Shown in pieces: positions 1 to 5,809 of a stretch of DNA of 10,156 bases. Under the pieces are notes generated by a model. It was not told the DNA's origin and did not search any database. It worked only from the letters and a program-made list of their open reading frames with translations. The position numbers and the translations under genes were made by a program. Source of the DNA: an uncultured Bacilli bacterium. GTDB lineage: Bacteria; Bacillota_I; Bacilli_A; RF39; UBA660. Location of the stretch: assembly GCA_934085635.1 (NCBI GenBank), contig CAKOHL010000039.1:1-10156 (forward strand), given 5' to 3'. The stretch's first letter is position 1. Every line of letters starts with the position of its first letter.

Positions 1-65
1 CTATCTAGAGAATGTTCAATGGATAATCTATTTACAAATTAAGAAAATGATGTAATAGTAATTAA

Positions 66-360
66 AATAGTTTTGAGGTTTTGTTGTCAGTAGGATTGCT
101 TGCACTATTTCTTATAGCGTTTTTGTTATATTATAAATATCTTGTACAAGAGAAAAGGTGTACTTCAAAAGTTAAGTGAGTAATAAAAATATACTTTAGC
201 TAGTAGAGGTGAGAAAAATAGTAGTATTCATTTACCTGTGGTGTATTATGTTGTAAATGCTAAGAATTATAGAGTTGTAGGACCCGAGTATAAGGCATAT
301 AAAGCAATAACAAAGACAAGTCTATCTAATAAAAACGTTATGGAATATGAAGAGAATTAA
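66..360 (+). pseudogene. Degraded small membrane protein, DUF3592-like, frameshifted
   Basis: Two open segments in different frames together resemble one small membrane protein. The first (66-179, ends TGA) encodes a hydrophobic helix (LLSVGLLALFLIAFLLYY) followed by a basic stretch. The second (187-360, ends TAA) encodes a soluble part containing LPVVYYVVNAKNYRVVGPEY. A single N-terminal transmembrane helix followed by a 'PVV-Y-V-NxKxY-VVGPEYK' strand pattern is what I associate with DUF3592-type proteins of Firmicutes; that match is from memory, not a search. The segments are offset by a frameshift near 177-187, with several stops between them. The C-terminal part expected in the family is missing after 360. 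No convincing ATG or ribosome binding site precedes either part, although GAGG (75-78) lies just before TTG codons at 81 and 84. I read this as a decaying gene; two unrelated tiny ORFs are the alternative. Confidence 0.5.
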
Positions 361-482
361 AGTTTGTTCCTAGAAAAAATATTAATTGATGAATTATATA
401 TATTATTTAAATTAGTAATTTTTTTTATTTGTACAGTTCTATGTAAAACGCAAATGTGTTATAAAGGATAAATGAAAGCTTG

Positions 483-510
483 TGGTATAATTTAATTATG
501 TTATGGAGGT
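483..510 (+). promoter_or_regulatory. Extended -10 promoter and Shine-Dalgarno for the 517 gene
   Basis: TGG plus TATAAT (483-491) forms an extended -10 element. No good -35 box is visible at 17 bp spacing (463-468 is AAAGGA). Transcription would start near 498, giving a leader of about 19 nt that contains GGAGGT at 505-510, 6 nt before the GTG start at 517. Confidence 0.55.
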
Positions 511-516
511 ATGTGA

Positions 517-1323
517 GTGAAATATAAAGATTTTGAGTTTATGTTATCTGGAGTTTATAAGATGGAAAGAGGCGTGAAATTATATTCTTTAATTATTAAA
601 AAAGATAACGAAGTAATGTATGAGAGTCCACACAAGTATAAAAATGAAAAGGAAGCATTTTCTTATGGAAAATTATTAATTAAAAGTATGATTAATGCTA
701 ATATAGATTTAAATAATGCTTTACCAATCGATTATGAAAAGATGGGGTACGATATAATAGCTAGTAAGAAATCAGTTAATAGTTATGATAAAGCAAAAGA
801 AAATTTAAAAAAATGTGAAATTGTTAATAGTGTAATTATGGTATTATTATTTATTATCAATGTTGTTTTGCTGGTCAGTGTATTTTTTACAAATGTAGAT
901 TTTGAAGTTGAAATGATTGGAATACTTACTTGTGTTATGTCATTTATAATTTTGATAGTTCTTTATTTAAATGGTTTTGTTTATCCTGATGATGGTGTTG
1001 CTATGCCTGAAAAAGGAAGAAAAATCGTAACTATTGCTTGGTGGATTCAGTTACTTTTTGGAAATGGTCCTGCACCAAGTACTGTAATATTAGATGAGGA
1101 TAGGAAATATTATAAAAACTGGAGTGCGCTTGTGCCTTTACTTATGGTTTTTCTTGAAGCATTAATAGGAGGTTTAAGTATTGATATTAATGAGCTATTT
1201 AAAATTTTCTATCTCGTTAAAATGGTTTTATGGCTTGTAATTGCATTATTTTCACATGTTTGGACTAAGAATAAAAAATTTATTAAACTACAAGATGAGG
1301 GATTTGGTTATATTAGAAAATAA
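517..1323 (+). CDS. Multi-pass membrane protein of unknown function
   Basis: I do not recognise the family. The 268-aa protein has a soluble, charged N-terminal part (about residues 1-98) followed by hydrophobic segments at about 103-125, 134-156, 169-183, 204-224 and 229-249, ending in a short basic tail. The aromatic and proline-rich stretch between the third and fourth segments (WWIQLLFGNGPAPS, 175-188) could be a re-entrant or interfacial loop. The start is GTG, chosen because GGAGGT lies 6 nt upstream and the reading frame opens there. The gene is monocistronic: it has its own extended -10 promoter and a terminator right after the stop. The neighbouring fragment upstream also looks like a membrane protein remnant, but nothing in the sequence links the two. 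A stress or envelope role would be a guess. Confidence 0.8.
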   Translation: MKYKDFEFMLSGVYKMERGVKLYSLIIKKDNEVMYESPHKYKNEKEAFSYGKLLIKSMINANIDLNNALPIDYEKMGYDIIASKKSVNSYDKAKENLKKCEIVNSVIMVLLFIINVVLLVSVFFTNVDFEVEMIGILTCVMSFIILIVLYLNGFVYPDDGVAMPEKGRKIVTIAWWIQLLFGNGPAPSTVILDEDRKYYKNWSALVPLLMVFLEALIGGLSIDINELFKIFYLVKMVLWLVIALFSHVWTKNKKFIKLQDEGFGYIRK

Positions 1324-1334
1324 ATATAATTGTT

Positions 1335-1369
1335 AAAATACTAATAACAGGCTGTTATTGGTATTTTTT
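1335..1369 (+). terminator. Rho-independent terminator
   Basis: The left arm 1335-1349 pairs with 1353-1367 through a 3-nt GGC loop with a single G-T pair, and the right arm runs into TTTTTT. It sits 12 nt after the stop of the membrane protein gene and just before the -35 box of the next operon, so it separates the two transcription units. Confidence 0.8.
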
Positions 1370-1378
1370 ATGTAAAAC

Positions 1379-1406
1379 TTGACTTTTTATATAAAAGGTG
1401 TATAAT
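1379..1406 (+). promoter_or_regulatory. Sigma-A-type promoter of the protease/Xre operon
   Basis: TTGACT (1379-1384) and TATAAT (1401-1406) are separated by 16 bp, a near-consensus vegetative promoter and the best in the window. The expected start is near 1413, giving a leader of about 22 nt with a strong GGGGGGT ribosome binding site at 1421-1427. No other promoter is obvious before 3253, so it probably drives all three genes. Confidence 0.75.
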
Positions 1407-1434
1407 ATATTGTACTGAATGGGGGGTATGTAAG

Positions 1435-2133
1435 ATGAAAGAAAAATACTTACGAATGGTTTTTAATGAATTTATGTGTGCTTATGGAATAAATGATACA
1501 TTTGATAACTTTGATAAATATGTAAATTTATTTTCTCAGTGGGTTAATGATAAAAAAAAGGCATCAGAAAGTTATGTTAAATTATTTGAGTATATGAGAA
1601 GGAGTAATGGAACGCAACCTAGTGTTATAGTAGAATTTAATAAAGGTAAATATGATACAACTACTGTTGCTATGAGTACTTTGACACCACACCGTGCTGT
1701 TATGGTTACACCATATGCTGGTGTTGCGACTCCAGATGGAATAGAAAGCTATAGTGGAAAAATATCTGCGGTGAAGAATGATGTTTTTATTAGTTATGAT
1801 AATAAGGAAGATGAATTAAAGGCACCAAATTGTGCTCCTGTGAGTAATGATCAAGTAGATGTTATGATGACTCAAATGCCAATTCCTTCTAGGGGAAGTT
1901 TACTTTTAGGACTATTAAATGCAAAGAAAACTGTTGTAATTGGTACTTATGGTTTAACTCAAGATAAAGATAAAGAGTTAAATATAAAAATAATAAGAAC
2001 ATTATCTAAATTATTTAAGGATAAATTTAAAGAAGTGGAATTTTGCTCTGAAACTTTAAATGGTGCTTATTTATCTATGTTAAAAGCTGAACCTGATGTT
2101 AACGTTTTACATAGTGAATTATCTAGACATTAA
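1435..2133 (+). CDS. Protein of unknown function, first gene of the protease/Xre operon
   Basis: I do not recognise this 232-aa protein. It has no signal peptide and no transmembrane segment, so it is probably cytosolic. Residues 1-57 look helical and charged. Residues 60-125 look beta-rich (SVIVEFNKGKYDTTTVAM, then AVMVTPYAGVATPDGI). A glycine-containing segment follows (PIPSRGSLLLGLLNAKKTVVIGTYG, about 150-173, given here only to mark its position), then a helical lysine-rich C-terminus. No catalytic motif that I know is visible. The start at 1435 is supported by GGGGGGT 8 nt upstream and by a promoter at a sensible distance. It is followed 46 nt later by a metalloprotease-like gene and then an Xre-type gene, all on the same strand with no terminator between them. 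It could be the protease's substrate, partner or effector, but that rests on position only. Confidence 0.8.
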   Translation: MKEKYLRMVFNEFMCAYGINDTFDNFDKYVNLFSQWVNDKKKASESYVKLFEYMRRSNGTQPSVIVEFNKGKYDTTTVAMSTLTPHRAVMVTPYAGVATPDGIESYSGKISAVKNDVFISYDNKEDELKAPNCAPVSNDQVDVMMTQMPIPSRGSLLLGLLNAKKTVVIGTYGLTQDKDKELNIKIIRTLSKLFKDKFKEVEFCSETLNGAYLSMLKAEPDVNVLHSELSRH

Positions 2134-2179
2134 TTATAATTACTAATTGTTAAAAATTCTTTGTTGTTGGAGGCTTACT

Positions 2180-2887
2180 ATGAAAAATTATACAATTATT
2201 GATAATGATTATTTTGAGTTTTTAATTCCGAAAAAGTTAATTGATTATGGGAAAGAGGTTTTGAAGTATTCAACAGCTAAGTTAAAAGAATTTTTAACGT
2301 TTTTTAATGAAAAAAAATTTACTGGAAAAATTAAAGGTTCTTTCTTGATAAGTAGAGAGGATTTTATTAGCAGAATTAGAGAAGTTACTTTTGATGAAGT
2401 AATGCTACCACCTGAATGGGCTACTGGAAGTTTTTATGGAGGAGAAGTTCAAATTTTAATTGATGTGAATAATCCTTATGATAAATTTACCACTCTTTCA
2501 CACGAAAGTTTTCATATAATGTTTTCAAAATTTGTATATGAAAAAAATAACTTTGAGAGAGTAGTGTGGCTGGATGAGGCACTTGCTAATAACTTTGATG
2601 GTACAACAGAGAAATTAATTAAAAACAATACTTTTAAAAATTTAATTAGTGAATTAATTCATAATGATAAATTGCCTAAAATGAGTGACTTATCTTTTGA
2701 AAAAGGGAATATTGTTACGAAAGAATATAATGGATATGATTTGTTTAAAGTTGTAGGAAGGTATTTAATCGAAACGAAAAAAGATTTATTAACTTATATC
2801 AATGATATGGATAAAGTTATAAAAGATGGTGATAAAATTCTAGAAGATAGTTTAAATTATTTTATGATAAAATACAATATAGTGTAA
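2180..2887 (+). CDS. HExxH metalloprotease-like protein (gluzincin type)
   Basis: The protein contains HESFH at residues 108-112, a zinc-binding HExxH motif. It is followed after 20 residues by WLDEALANNF (130-139), where Glu133 matches the third zinc ligand in the W-x-x-E-[GA] helix of M1-like gluzincins. The flanking LSHESFHIMF pattern and a preceding beta edge strand (VQILIDVNNPYD, 90-101) fit the same fold. Predicted activity is zinc-dependent peptide hydrolysis in the cytosol; no signal peptide or membrane helix is present. I place the start at the ATG at 2180 (235 aa), 6 nt after GGAGG (2169-2173). An in-frame TTG at 2147 would add 11 residues but has no ribosome binding site and would place the GGAGG inside the gene. 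The small size means a minimal catalytic domain. Its substrate is unknown. The next gene, 24 nt downstream, encodes a DNA-binding protein that it might process. Confidence 0.75.
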   Translation: MKNYTIIDNDYFEFLIPKKLIDYGKEVLKYSTAKLKEFLTFFNEKKFTGKIKGSFLISREDFISRIREVTFDEVMLPPEWATGSFYGGEVQILIDVNNPYDKFTTLSHESFHIMFSKFVYEKNNFERVVWLDEALANNFDGTTEKLIKNNTFKNLISELIHNDKLPKMSDLSFEKGNIVTKEYNGYDLFKVVGRYLIETKKDLLTYINDMDKVIKDGDKILEDSLNYFMIKYNIV

Positions 2888-2911
2888 TTTTTAGGAAAGT
2901 GGGGATTAAAA

Positions 2912-3253
2912 ATGAATGAAAAAGTTAATTTGAATCCTATTAGAATGATAAGGATTTCAAAGGATTTAACTAAAAGTGAACTTGCTGAATATTTTAAGGT
3001 ATCAAGTACGTTTATGGGTTTAGTTGAAAATGGAAAGAGAAAGTTTAAAATACAAGTGTTAAAGTATGGATTAGATAATTTAGGGATAAGTTTGGAAGAC
3101 TATCATACTCTTGTGGAGTTTAGTGAATTTTTATCTAATCAAGATTTATCAGATAATACTAAGTATAGATTTATGCTTATGAAAACGATTGGTGTTATTA
3201 ATCCTGATTTAAAAGCCGAGTCTGATGCTTTTCTTGATAAAAAAATATTATAA
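2912..3253 (+). CDS. Small Xre-type (Cro/CI) helix-turn-helix DNA-binding protein
   Basis: Residues 8-60 show the classic five-helix HTH_3 pattern. LNPIRMIRISKDLTKSELAE forms the first helices, YFKVSSTFMGLVENGKRK (27-44) is the turn and recognition helix with the conserved 'ENGKR' end, and a following helix ends at LGIS. The remaining residues (61-113) are helical and acidic and could mediate dimerisation or protease recognition. The start is ATG 2912, preceded by a purine-rich GTGGGGA. The gene lies 24 nt after the metalloprotease gene and ends just before a terminator, so it is the last gene of the three-gene operon. Small Xre repressors next to metalloproteases recall the ImmR/ImmA pair of mobile elements. 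Here, however, the order is reversed and the protease is of a different HExxH type. Autoregulation of the 1379 promoter is plausible but no operator is evident. Confidence 0.8.
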   Translation: MNEKVNLNPIRMIRISKDLTKSELAEYFKVSSTFMGLVENGKRKFKIQVLKYGLDNLGISLEDYHTLVEFSEFLSNQDLSDNTKYRFMLMKTIGVINPDLKAESDAFLDKKIL

Positions 3254-3273
3254 AAGAAATTATAGAAGAAAAT

Positions 3274-3306
3274 AAAAAATGGAATTTTTTGAAATTCTAT
3301 TTTTTT
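3274..3306. terminator. Bidirectional terminator between convergent genes
   Basis: The arms 3274-3287 and 3292-3305 pair through a TTTG loop with one G-T pair. An A-run on the left and a T-run on the right let it work in both directions. It closes the protease/Xre operon on the plus strand and contains the TAG stop of the LysR gene (3297-3299) read from the minus strand. Confidence 0.75.
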
Positions 3307-4187
3307 GTGATTATTTCTATAAGTTTTTTAGTACTAAAACTTGGAATATTATTTTTTGATAATGCAATACCTATATATTTTTCAGGTATTTTTTCTTTTA
3401 TGTTTAATTCAAATAGCTTTTTATTTTTTAAAGAATCTTCAATATAGTTTTTTGTTGTAAAACCAATTCCAAAACCTATTTTTGTAAATTCTGCAATTAG
3501 AGATTGGCTTGCTAGTTCAATTTCTGGTTTAAATACTAGTTGATGTTCTTTAGCAAAGTTATCTATAAATGTTCTTGTGTTTGACCCTTTTGCTTGCAGA
3601 ATTAATGGATAGTTATTTAATTCACTTAAACTTAAAACTTTATTAGCTAAGTGTTTATACTTTTCTCCTACGATGAAGCAATCATATAATTTTTTACATT
3701 TTATTATTTTTATATCATTATTATAATTATTTTGATATATATTTAGAAACACTATGTCTAATAGACCATTTTTTAATTTTTCTATTAATTTTGAAGTTAT
3801 GTTAGTTTGAATTTCTATATTTATTTTAGGGTATAGTTTATGAAATTCTTCTAGATATGGTAATAAAAATTCTTTTGTTAAAGTTGTGTTTATTCCTATT
3901 TTAATTAATCCTGTTTCTAAGTTAATCAAATCTGTAAATTTATTTTCTGCATTGTTTATATATTCAATAGCGCTTTTTATGTATGTGTAAAATTCTTTTC
4001 CTTCTTCTGTTAGGACAACTCCTTTTTTAGTACGTACAAAAAGAGGACCACCTAGTTGTTCTTCTAAGTTTTTAATTGATTTACTAATAGCTGGCTGCGA
4101 TATGTTTAATTCTTCGCTTGCTTTTGTAATGTTTGAGTAGTTTGCGACGACATAAAATATTCTATAAAGTTCAAAATTTATATTCAT
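3297..4187 (-). CDS. LysR-type transcriptional regulator
   Basis: The 296-aa length and two-domain layout are typical of LysR-type regulators. Residues 1-62 form the winged HTH, with TKASEELNISQPAISKSIKN (21-40) as the HTH core, then LEEQLGGPLFVRTKKGVVLT as the wing. Residues from about 92 (GLIKIGINTTLTKEFLLPYL) form the periplasmic-binding-protein-like effector domain. It includes the usual 'GLLDIVFLN' strand and an 'EFTKIGFGIGFTT' stretch near the C-terminus. The start is supported by GGAGG on the minus strand (4196-4200), 8 nt upstream. It is transcribed away from a small ORF and a PHP-like gene with a shared intergenic region, the standard arrangement for a LysR regulator and its target. 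The effector cannot be deduced. The protein is probably autoregulated through the dyad in the shared region. Confidence 0.93.
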   Translation of the reverse strand: MNINFELYRIFYVVANYSNITKASEELNISQPAISKSIKNLEEQLGGPLFVRTKKGVVLTEEGKEFYTYIKSAIEYINNAENKFTDLINLETGLIKIGINTTLTKEFLLPYLEEFHKLYPKINIEIQTNITSKLIEKLKNGLLDIVFLNIYQNNYNNDIKIIKCKKLYDCFIVGEKYKHLANKVLSLSELNNYPLILQAKGSNTRTFIDNFAKEHQLVFKPEIELASQSLIAEFTKIGFGIGFTTKNYIEDSLKNKKLFELNIKEKIPEKYIGIALSKNNIPSFSTKKLIEIITKK

Positions 4188-4211
4188 AAATATAACCTCC
4201 AGTTATGATAA

Positions 4212-4226
4212 ACATAATATATATGT
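4212..4226. promoter_or_regulatory. Possible second operator dyad (ACATA-N5-TATGT)
   Basis: A perfect 5-bp inverted repeat, ACATA (4212-4216) and TATGT (4222-4226), lies between the predicted LysR promoter and its start codon. Such AT-rich dyads arise easily by chance in this composition, so it is only a candidate auxiliary site for the LysR protein. Confidence 0.25.
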
Positions 4227-4233
4227 ATTTTAA

Positions 4234-4256
4234 TTATATCAATAATTGTTATATAA
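4234..4256. promoter_or_regulatory. LTTR-like operator dyad in overlapping divergent promoters
   Basis: TTATAT (4234-4239) and ATATAA (4251-4256) are perfect inverted arms separated by 11 bp, which fits the T-N11-A form of LysR-family binding sites. A second short dyad (CAAT-A-ATTG, 4240-4248) lies inside. The left arm overlaps the -10 box of the LysR gene and the right arm overlaps the -10 box of the divergent operon, so a bound regulator could affect both. AT-richness reduces the significance. Confidence 0.4.
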
Positions 4257-4257
4257 T
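4252..4257 (+). promoter_or_regulatory. -10 box of the small-ORF/PHP operon
   Basis: TATAAT (4252-4257) lies 27 nt before the start codon at 4285. There is no recognisable -35 box at 17-18 bp upstream (about 4228-4234, TTTTAAT), as is usual for promoters that depend on an activator such as a LysR protein. The start would be near 4264. Confidence 0.45.
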
Positions 4258-4284
4258 ACAAGTAGATTGAGGAAAAGGAGGCTT

Positions 4285-4401
4285 ATGCTTACTCACTTTT
4301 GGACTGAAGAGGATAAAAAGCACTATTTAGATGAGGCAAAAAGTGTTTTTGATAATGTAATTATAGCAGAAGAAAATAAAAAATTATTGTTAAGGAGGTA
4401 A
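4285..4401 (+). CDS. 38-residue small protein preceding the PHP-like gene
   Basis: A short ORF starts with ATG 4285 and ends with TAA at 4399-4401. AAGGAGG (4275-4281) stands only 3 nt before the ATG, which is close but usable. The product begins MLTHFWTEEDKKHYLDEA and ends KKLLLRR, mostly a charged amphipathic helix with no membrane segment. Its last codons overlap the GGAGG (4394-4398) that serves the PHP-like gene at 4407, so translation of the two is likely coupled. It is not a peptide with runs of one amino acid, so a classical attenuation leader is unlikely. I do not recognise a family. It could be a real small protein, perhaps a partner of the PHP-like protein, or just a translated leader. 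Confidence 0.55.
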   Translation: MLTHFWTEEDKKHYLDEAKSVFDNVIIAEENKKLLLRR

Positions 4402-4406
4402 ATGTT

Positions 4407-5369
4407 ATGTGTTATGAAAATGAAGGCTATGAAATAAGTCTTGCTCTTAAGACTTTGGATAAAATTTATTATGAAAGAATTATTAGACCTTATAAGTCTA
4501 GTGAGAAAATAATTGATATGTATACTTTTAGTAAATATTCAGGTGGGGATTTGTCTCCATACGAATTAATAAGACTTGCAATAGAACAAAAGGTTAAAAC
4601 TCTTGCTATTACGGATTATAATACTATAGAAGGGGTAAAAAATATTAATAGAAATGATGAACTTATTATAGATAGTGGGATAGAAATTATTAATGCTGTT
4701 ATGCTCTCGGGCAAAAGTGATTTGGGAATGATAAATATATTAGGTTATGGTATAGATATAAATAATAAGAATCTTAATATTAAAATGAGTAAATTAAAAG
4801 ATAATAATATAAATTTAATTTTATCAGTATTAGAAGAAATTAAAAAAGAATATAGTATTAGATTTTGTTATGAAGATATTAAAAAAATAATTAATGCTAA
4901 TCATAATTTAGGTATTTTAGATATAGCTAGACTCTTTATTAAGTATGGTTATATAAATAAAATAAATACAGAAATTCTTAATTATTTAAGCAGTATATTT
5001 AATAAAGTTAGACATTTAAATAAAGGTTTAACTTATCAGGAATGTATAGAGTTAATTGTAAATAGTGGGGGTATACCTGTTTTGTATCCTAAAATATTAA
5101 ATATTTCAAAAAAAGAATCTTTAGTACTTTTAAGAGAGATGATTGGTTTAGGATTAAAAGGTATTATGGTATATCAATCTAATTATTCACAGGAAGAAAT
5201 TGAATACTATTTAGAAATAGCTACTAAATATAATTTATTAATAAGTGGTGGAAGTGGCTTTCATAGTGAGATATTTAGTGAAGGGGTAAAAGTGGGTACT
5301 GGTAAAAATAACAATATAAATATTAAAAATTTATCTTTACTTAATGAGTTACATAAAAAAAGTAATTAA
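4407..5369 (+). CDS. PHP-fold protein with a degenerate active site (likely pseudoenzyme)
   Basis: The layout follows the PHP-family proteins related to RNase AM (YciV/TrpH). MYTFSKYSGGDLSPYELIRL (38-57) occupies the place of the usual 'LHxHTxxSDGxxxPeEL'. TLAITDYNTIEG (65-76) replaces 'ITDHDT.G', and a Gly-x-Glu (91-93) is kept. ILGYG (111-115), LGILDIARLF (168-177), GGIPVLYPKI (221-230) and SGGSGFHSE (280-288) follow in the expected order. Against the family pattern, the HxH pair is Tyr39 and Phe41. The Asp of SDG is Gly46, the His and Asp of ITDHD are Tyr71 and Asn72, the His of 'AHP' is Tyr227, and the Asp of 'SDFH' is Gly284. Glu93 and His286 remain. The reading frame is intact over 320 aa, so the protein is probably made but unlikely to be a metal-dependent hydrolase. 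The start is ATG 4407, with GGAGG 8 nt upstream. A terminator ends the operon. Confidence 0.8.
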   Translation: MCYENEGYEISLALKTLDKIYYERIIRPYKSSEKIIDMYTFSKYSGGDLSPYELIRLAIEQKVKTLAITDYNTIEGVKNINRNDELIIDSGIEIINAVMLSGKSDLGMINILGYGIDINNKNLNIKMSKLKDNNINLILSVLEEIKKEYSIRFCYEDIKKIINANHNLGILDIARLFIKYGYINKINTEILNYLSSIFNKVRHLNKGLTYQECIELIVNSGGIPVLYPKILNISKKESLVLLREMIGLGLKGIMVYQSNYSQEEIEYYLEIATKYNLLISGGSGFHSEIFSEGVKVGTGKNNNINIKNLSLLNELHKKSN

Positions 5370-5390
5370 TGCTGTAATTACTTAGTTTTT
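5360..5390. terminator. Bidirectional terminator containing both stop codons
   Basis: A perfect 9-bp stem (5360-5368 with 5375-5383) has a 6-nt loop. It is flanked by an A-run (5354-5361) and a T-run (5386-5390), so it can act on both strands. The PHP-like gene's stop (5367-5369) is in the left arm and the zinc-ribbon gene's stop (5378-5380) is in the right arm. Confidence 0.75.
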
Positions 5391-5656
5391 CTTAATACAT
5401 TTCTATCTCTTAGTTTTTCAAATAATTCTAATGAACCTATTATTACTCCATTTTCAATTTCATATACAACTTTATTTTCTTCATCTTTAATTAATCTAAT
5501 TTTTTCATTGGTTTTAAGTTCTATATAACCTTTTCCAAAACAATAGTCACACAAGCTTTCTGATTTTCTCCTTTTATTTTTGTAAACTCCTGTTCCATTA
5601 CAAGAATTACAAGTACATTTAATTTCATTTACAATATTTAAATCCTTTAAAAACAT
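5378..5656 (-). CDS. Small zinc-ribbon protein, half DnaJ-type cysteine-rich domain
   Basis: The 92-aa protein has two CxxCxGxG motifs, C16-NS-C19-NGTG and C36-DY-C39-FGKG. These four cysteines form one zinc site of the kind found twice in the DnaJ cysteine-rich domain. Cys14 is an extra cysteine beside the first motif. After residue 45 the chain is mostly beta-forming and charged (EKIRLIKDEENKVVYEIENG), with no J domain, membrane segment or signal peptide. A cytosolic role in protein or RNA binding is likely, but no specific function can be assigned. The start is supported by GAGG on the minus strand (5664-5667), 7 nt upstream. The gene is monocistronic with its own promoter and shares a terminator with the convergent PHP-like gene. 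Such stand-alone DnaJ-type zinc fingers occur as accessory proteins in many families, so the name describes structure only. Confidence 0.75.
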   Translation of the reverse strand: MFLKDLNIVNEIKCTCNSCNGTGVYKNKRRKSESLCDYCFGKGYIELKTNEKIRLIKDEENKVVYEIENGVIIGSLELFEKLRDRNVLRKTK

Positions 5657-5682
5657 AATACTACCTCACTTAAAGTAAGATA

Positions 5683-5712
5683 AGTTTATCATATAAAAGA
5701 ATTTTTTGTCAA
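5683..5712 (-). promoter_or_regulatory. Promoter of the zinc-ribbon gene
   Basis: On the minus strand a perfect TTGACA (5707-5712) is followed after 18 bp by TAAACT (5683-5688), which is preceded by TGA to give an extended -10. Transcription would start near 5676 with a leader of about 20 nt carrying GAGG. Confidence 0.6.
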
Positions 5713-5727
5713 TCAAAATACTTCTCG

Positions 5728-5789
5728 ACCTTTAGTTTAGTTATTTCAACTTATAAGATATATTCTTTTTTTAACAGTTATTATATGAT
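5728..5789 (+). promoter_or_regulatory. Conserved 24-bp upstream element and -10 box of rhodanese gene 1
   Basis: The 24 bp at 5728-5751 match 21 of 24 positions of 8032-8055, upstream of the second rhodanese gene. The core TTTAGTT-N5-AACT is a partial dyad here. TATGAT (5784-5789) is the likely -10 box, exactly 32 bp after the element, as in the second copy. The -35 position at 17 bp spacing (5761-5766, TATTCT) is poor, so an activator bound at roughly -45 to -68 is plausible. AGGAG at 5799-5803 is the ribosome binding site. Confidence 0.6.
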
Positions 5790-5809
5790 TTATTTGAAAG
5801 GAGAAGAAA

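Larger units (their letters stand above)
4233..4261 (-). promoter_or_regulatory. Promoter of the LysR gene
   Basis: On the minus strand TTGTAT (4256-4261) and TATAAT (4233-4238) are spaced by 17 bp. Transcription would start near 4226 with a leader of about 39 nt containing the GGAGG at 4196-4200. It overlaps the divergent promoter and the dyad at 4234-4256. Confidence 0.55.

Noticed and set aside
1..42. Short open stretch ending in TAA at 40-42, possibly the tail of an upstream gene
   Set aside because: Only 13 codons, no recognisable sequence; cannot be distinguished from chance.
365..432. AT-rich imperfect hairpin followed by a T-run (after the fragment at 66-360)
   Set aside because: The loop is too long and the stem needs a bulge, so it is not a convincing terminator.
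2147..2179. TTG at 2147 as the start of the metalloprotease gene
   Set aside because: No ribosome binding site precedes it, it would put the strong GGAGG (2169-2173) inside the gene, and the added residues look random.
2912..3253. Classical ImmR/ImmA mobile-element module
   Set aside because: The gene order is reversed, the protease has a gluzincin-type third ligand (WLDEA), and no integrase, relaxase or attachment site is seen.
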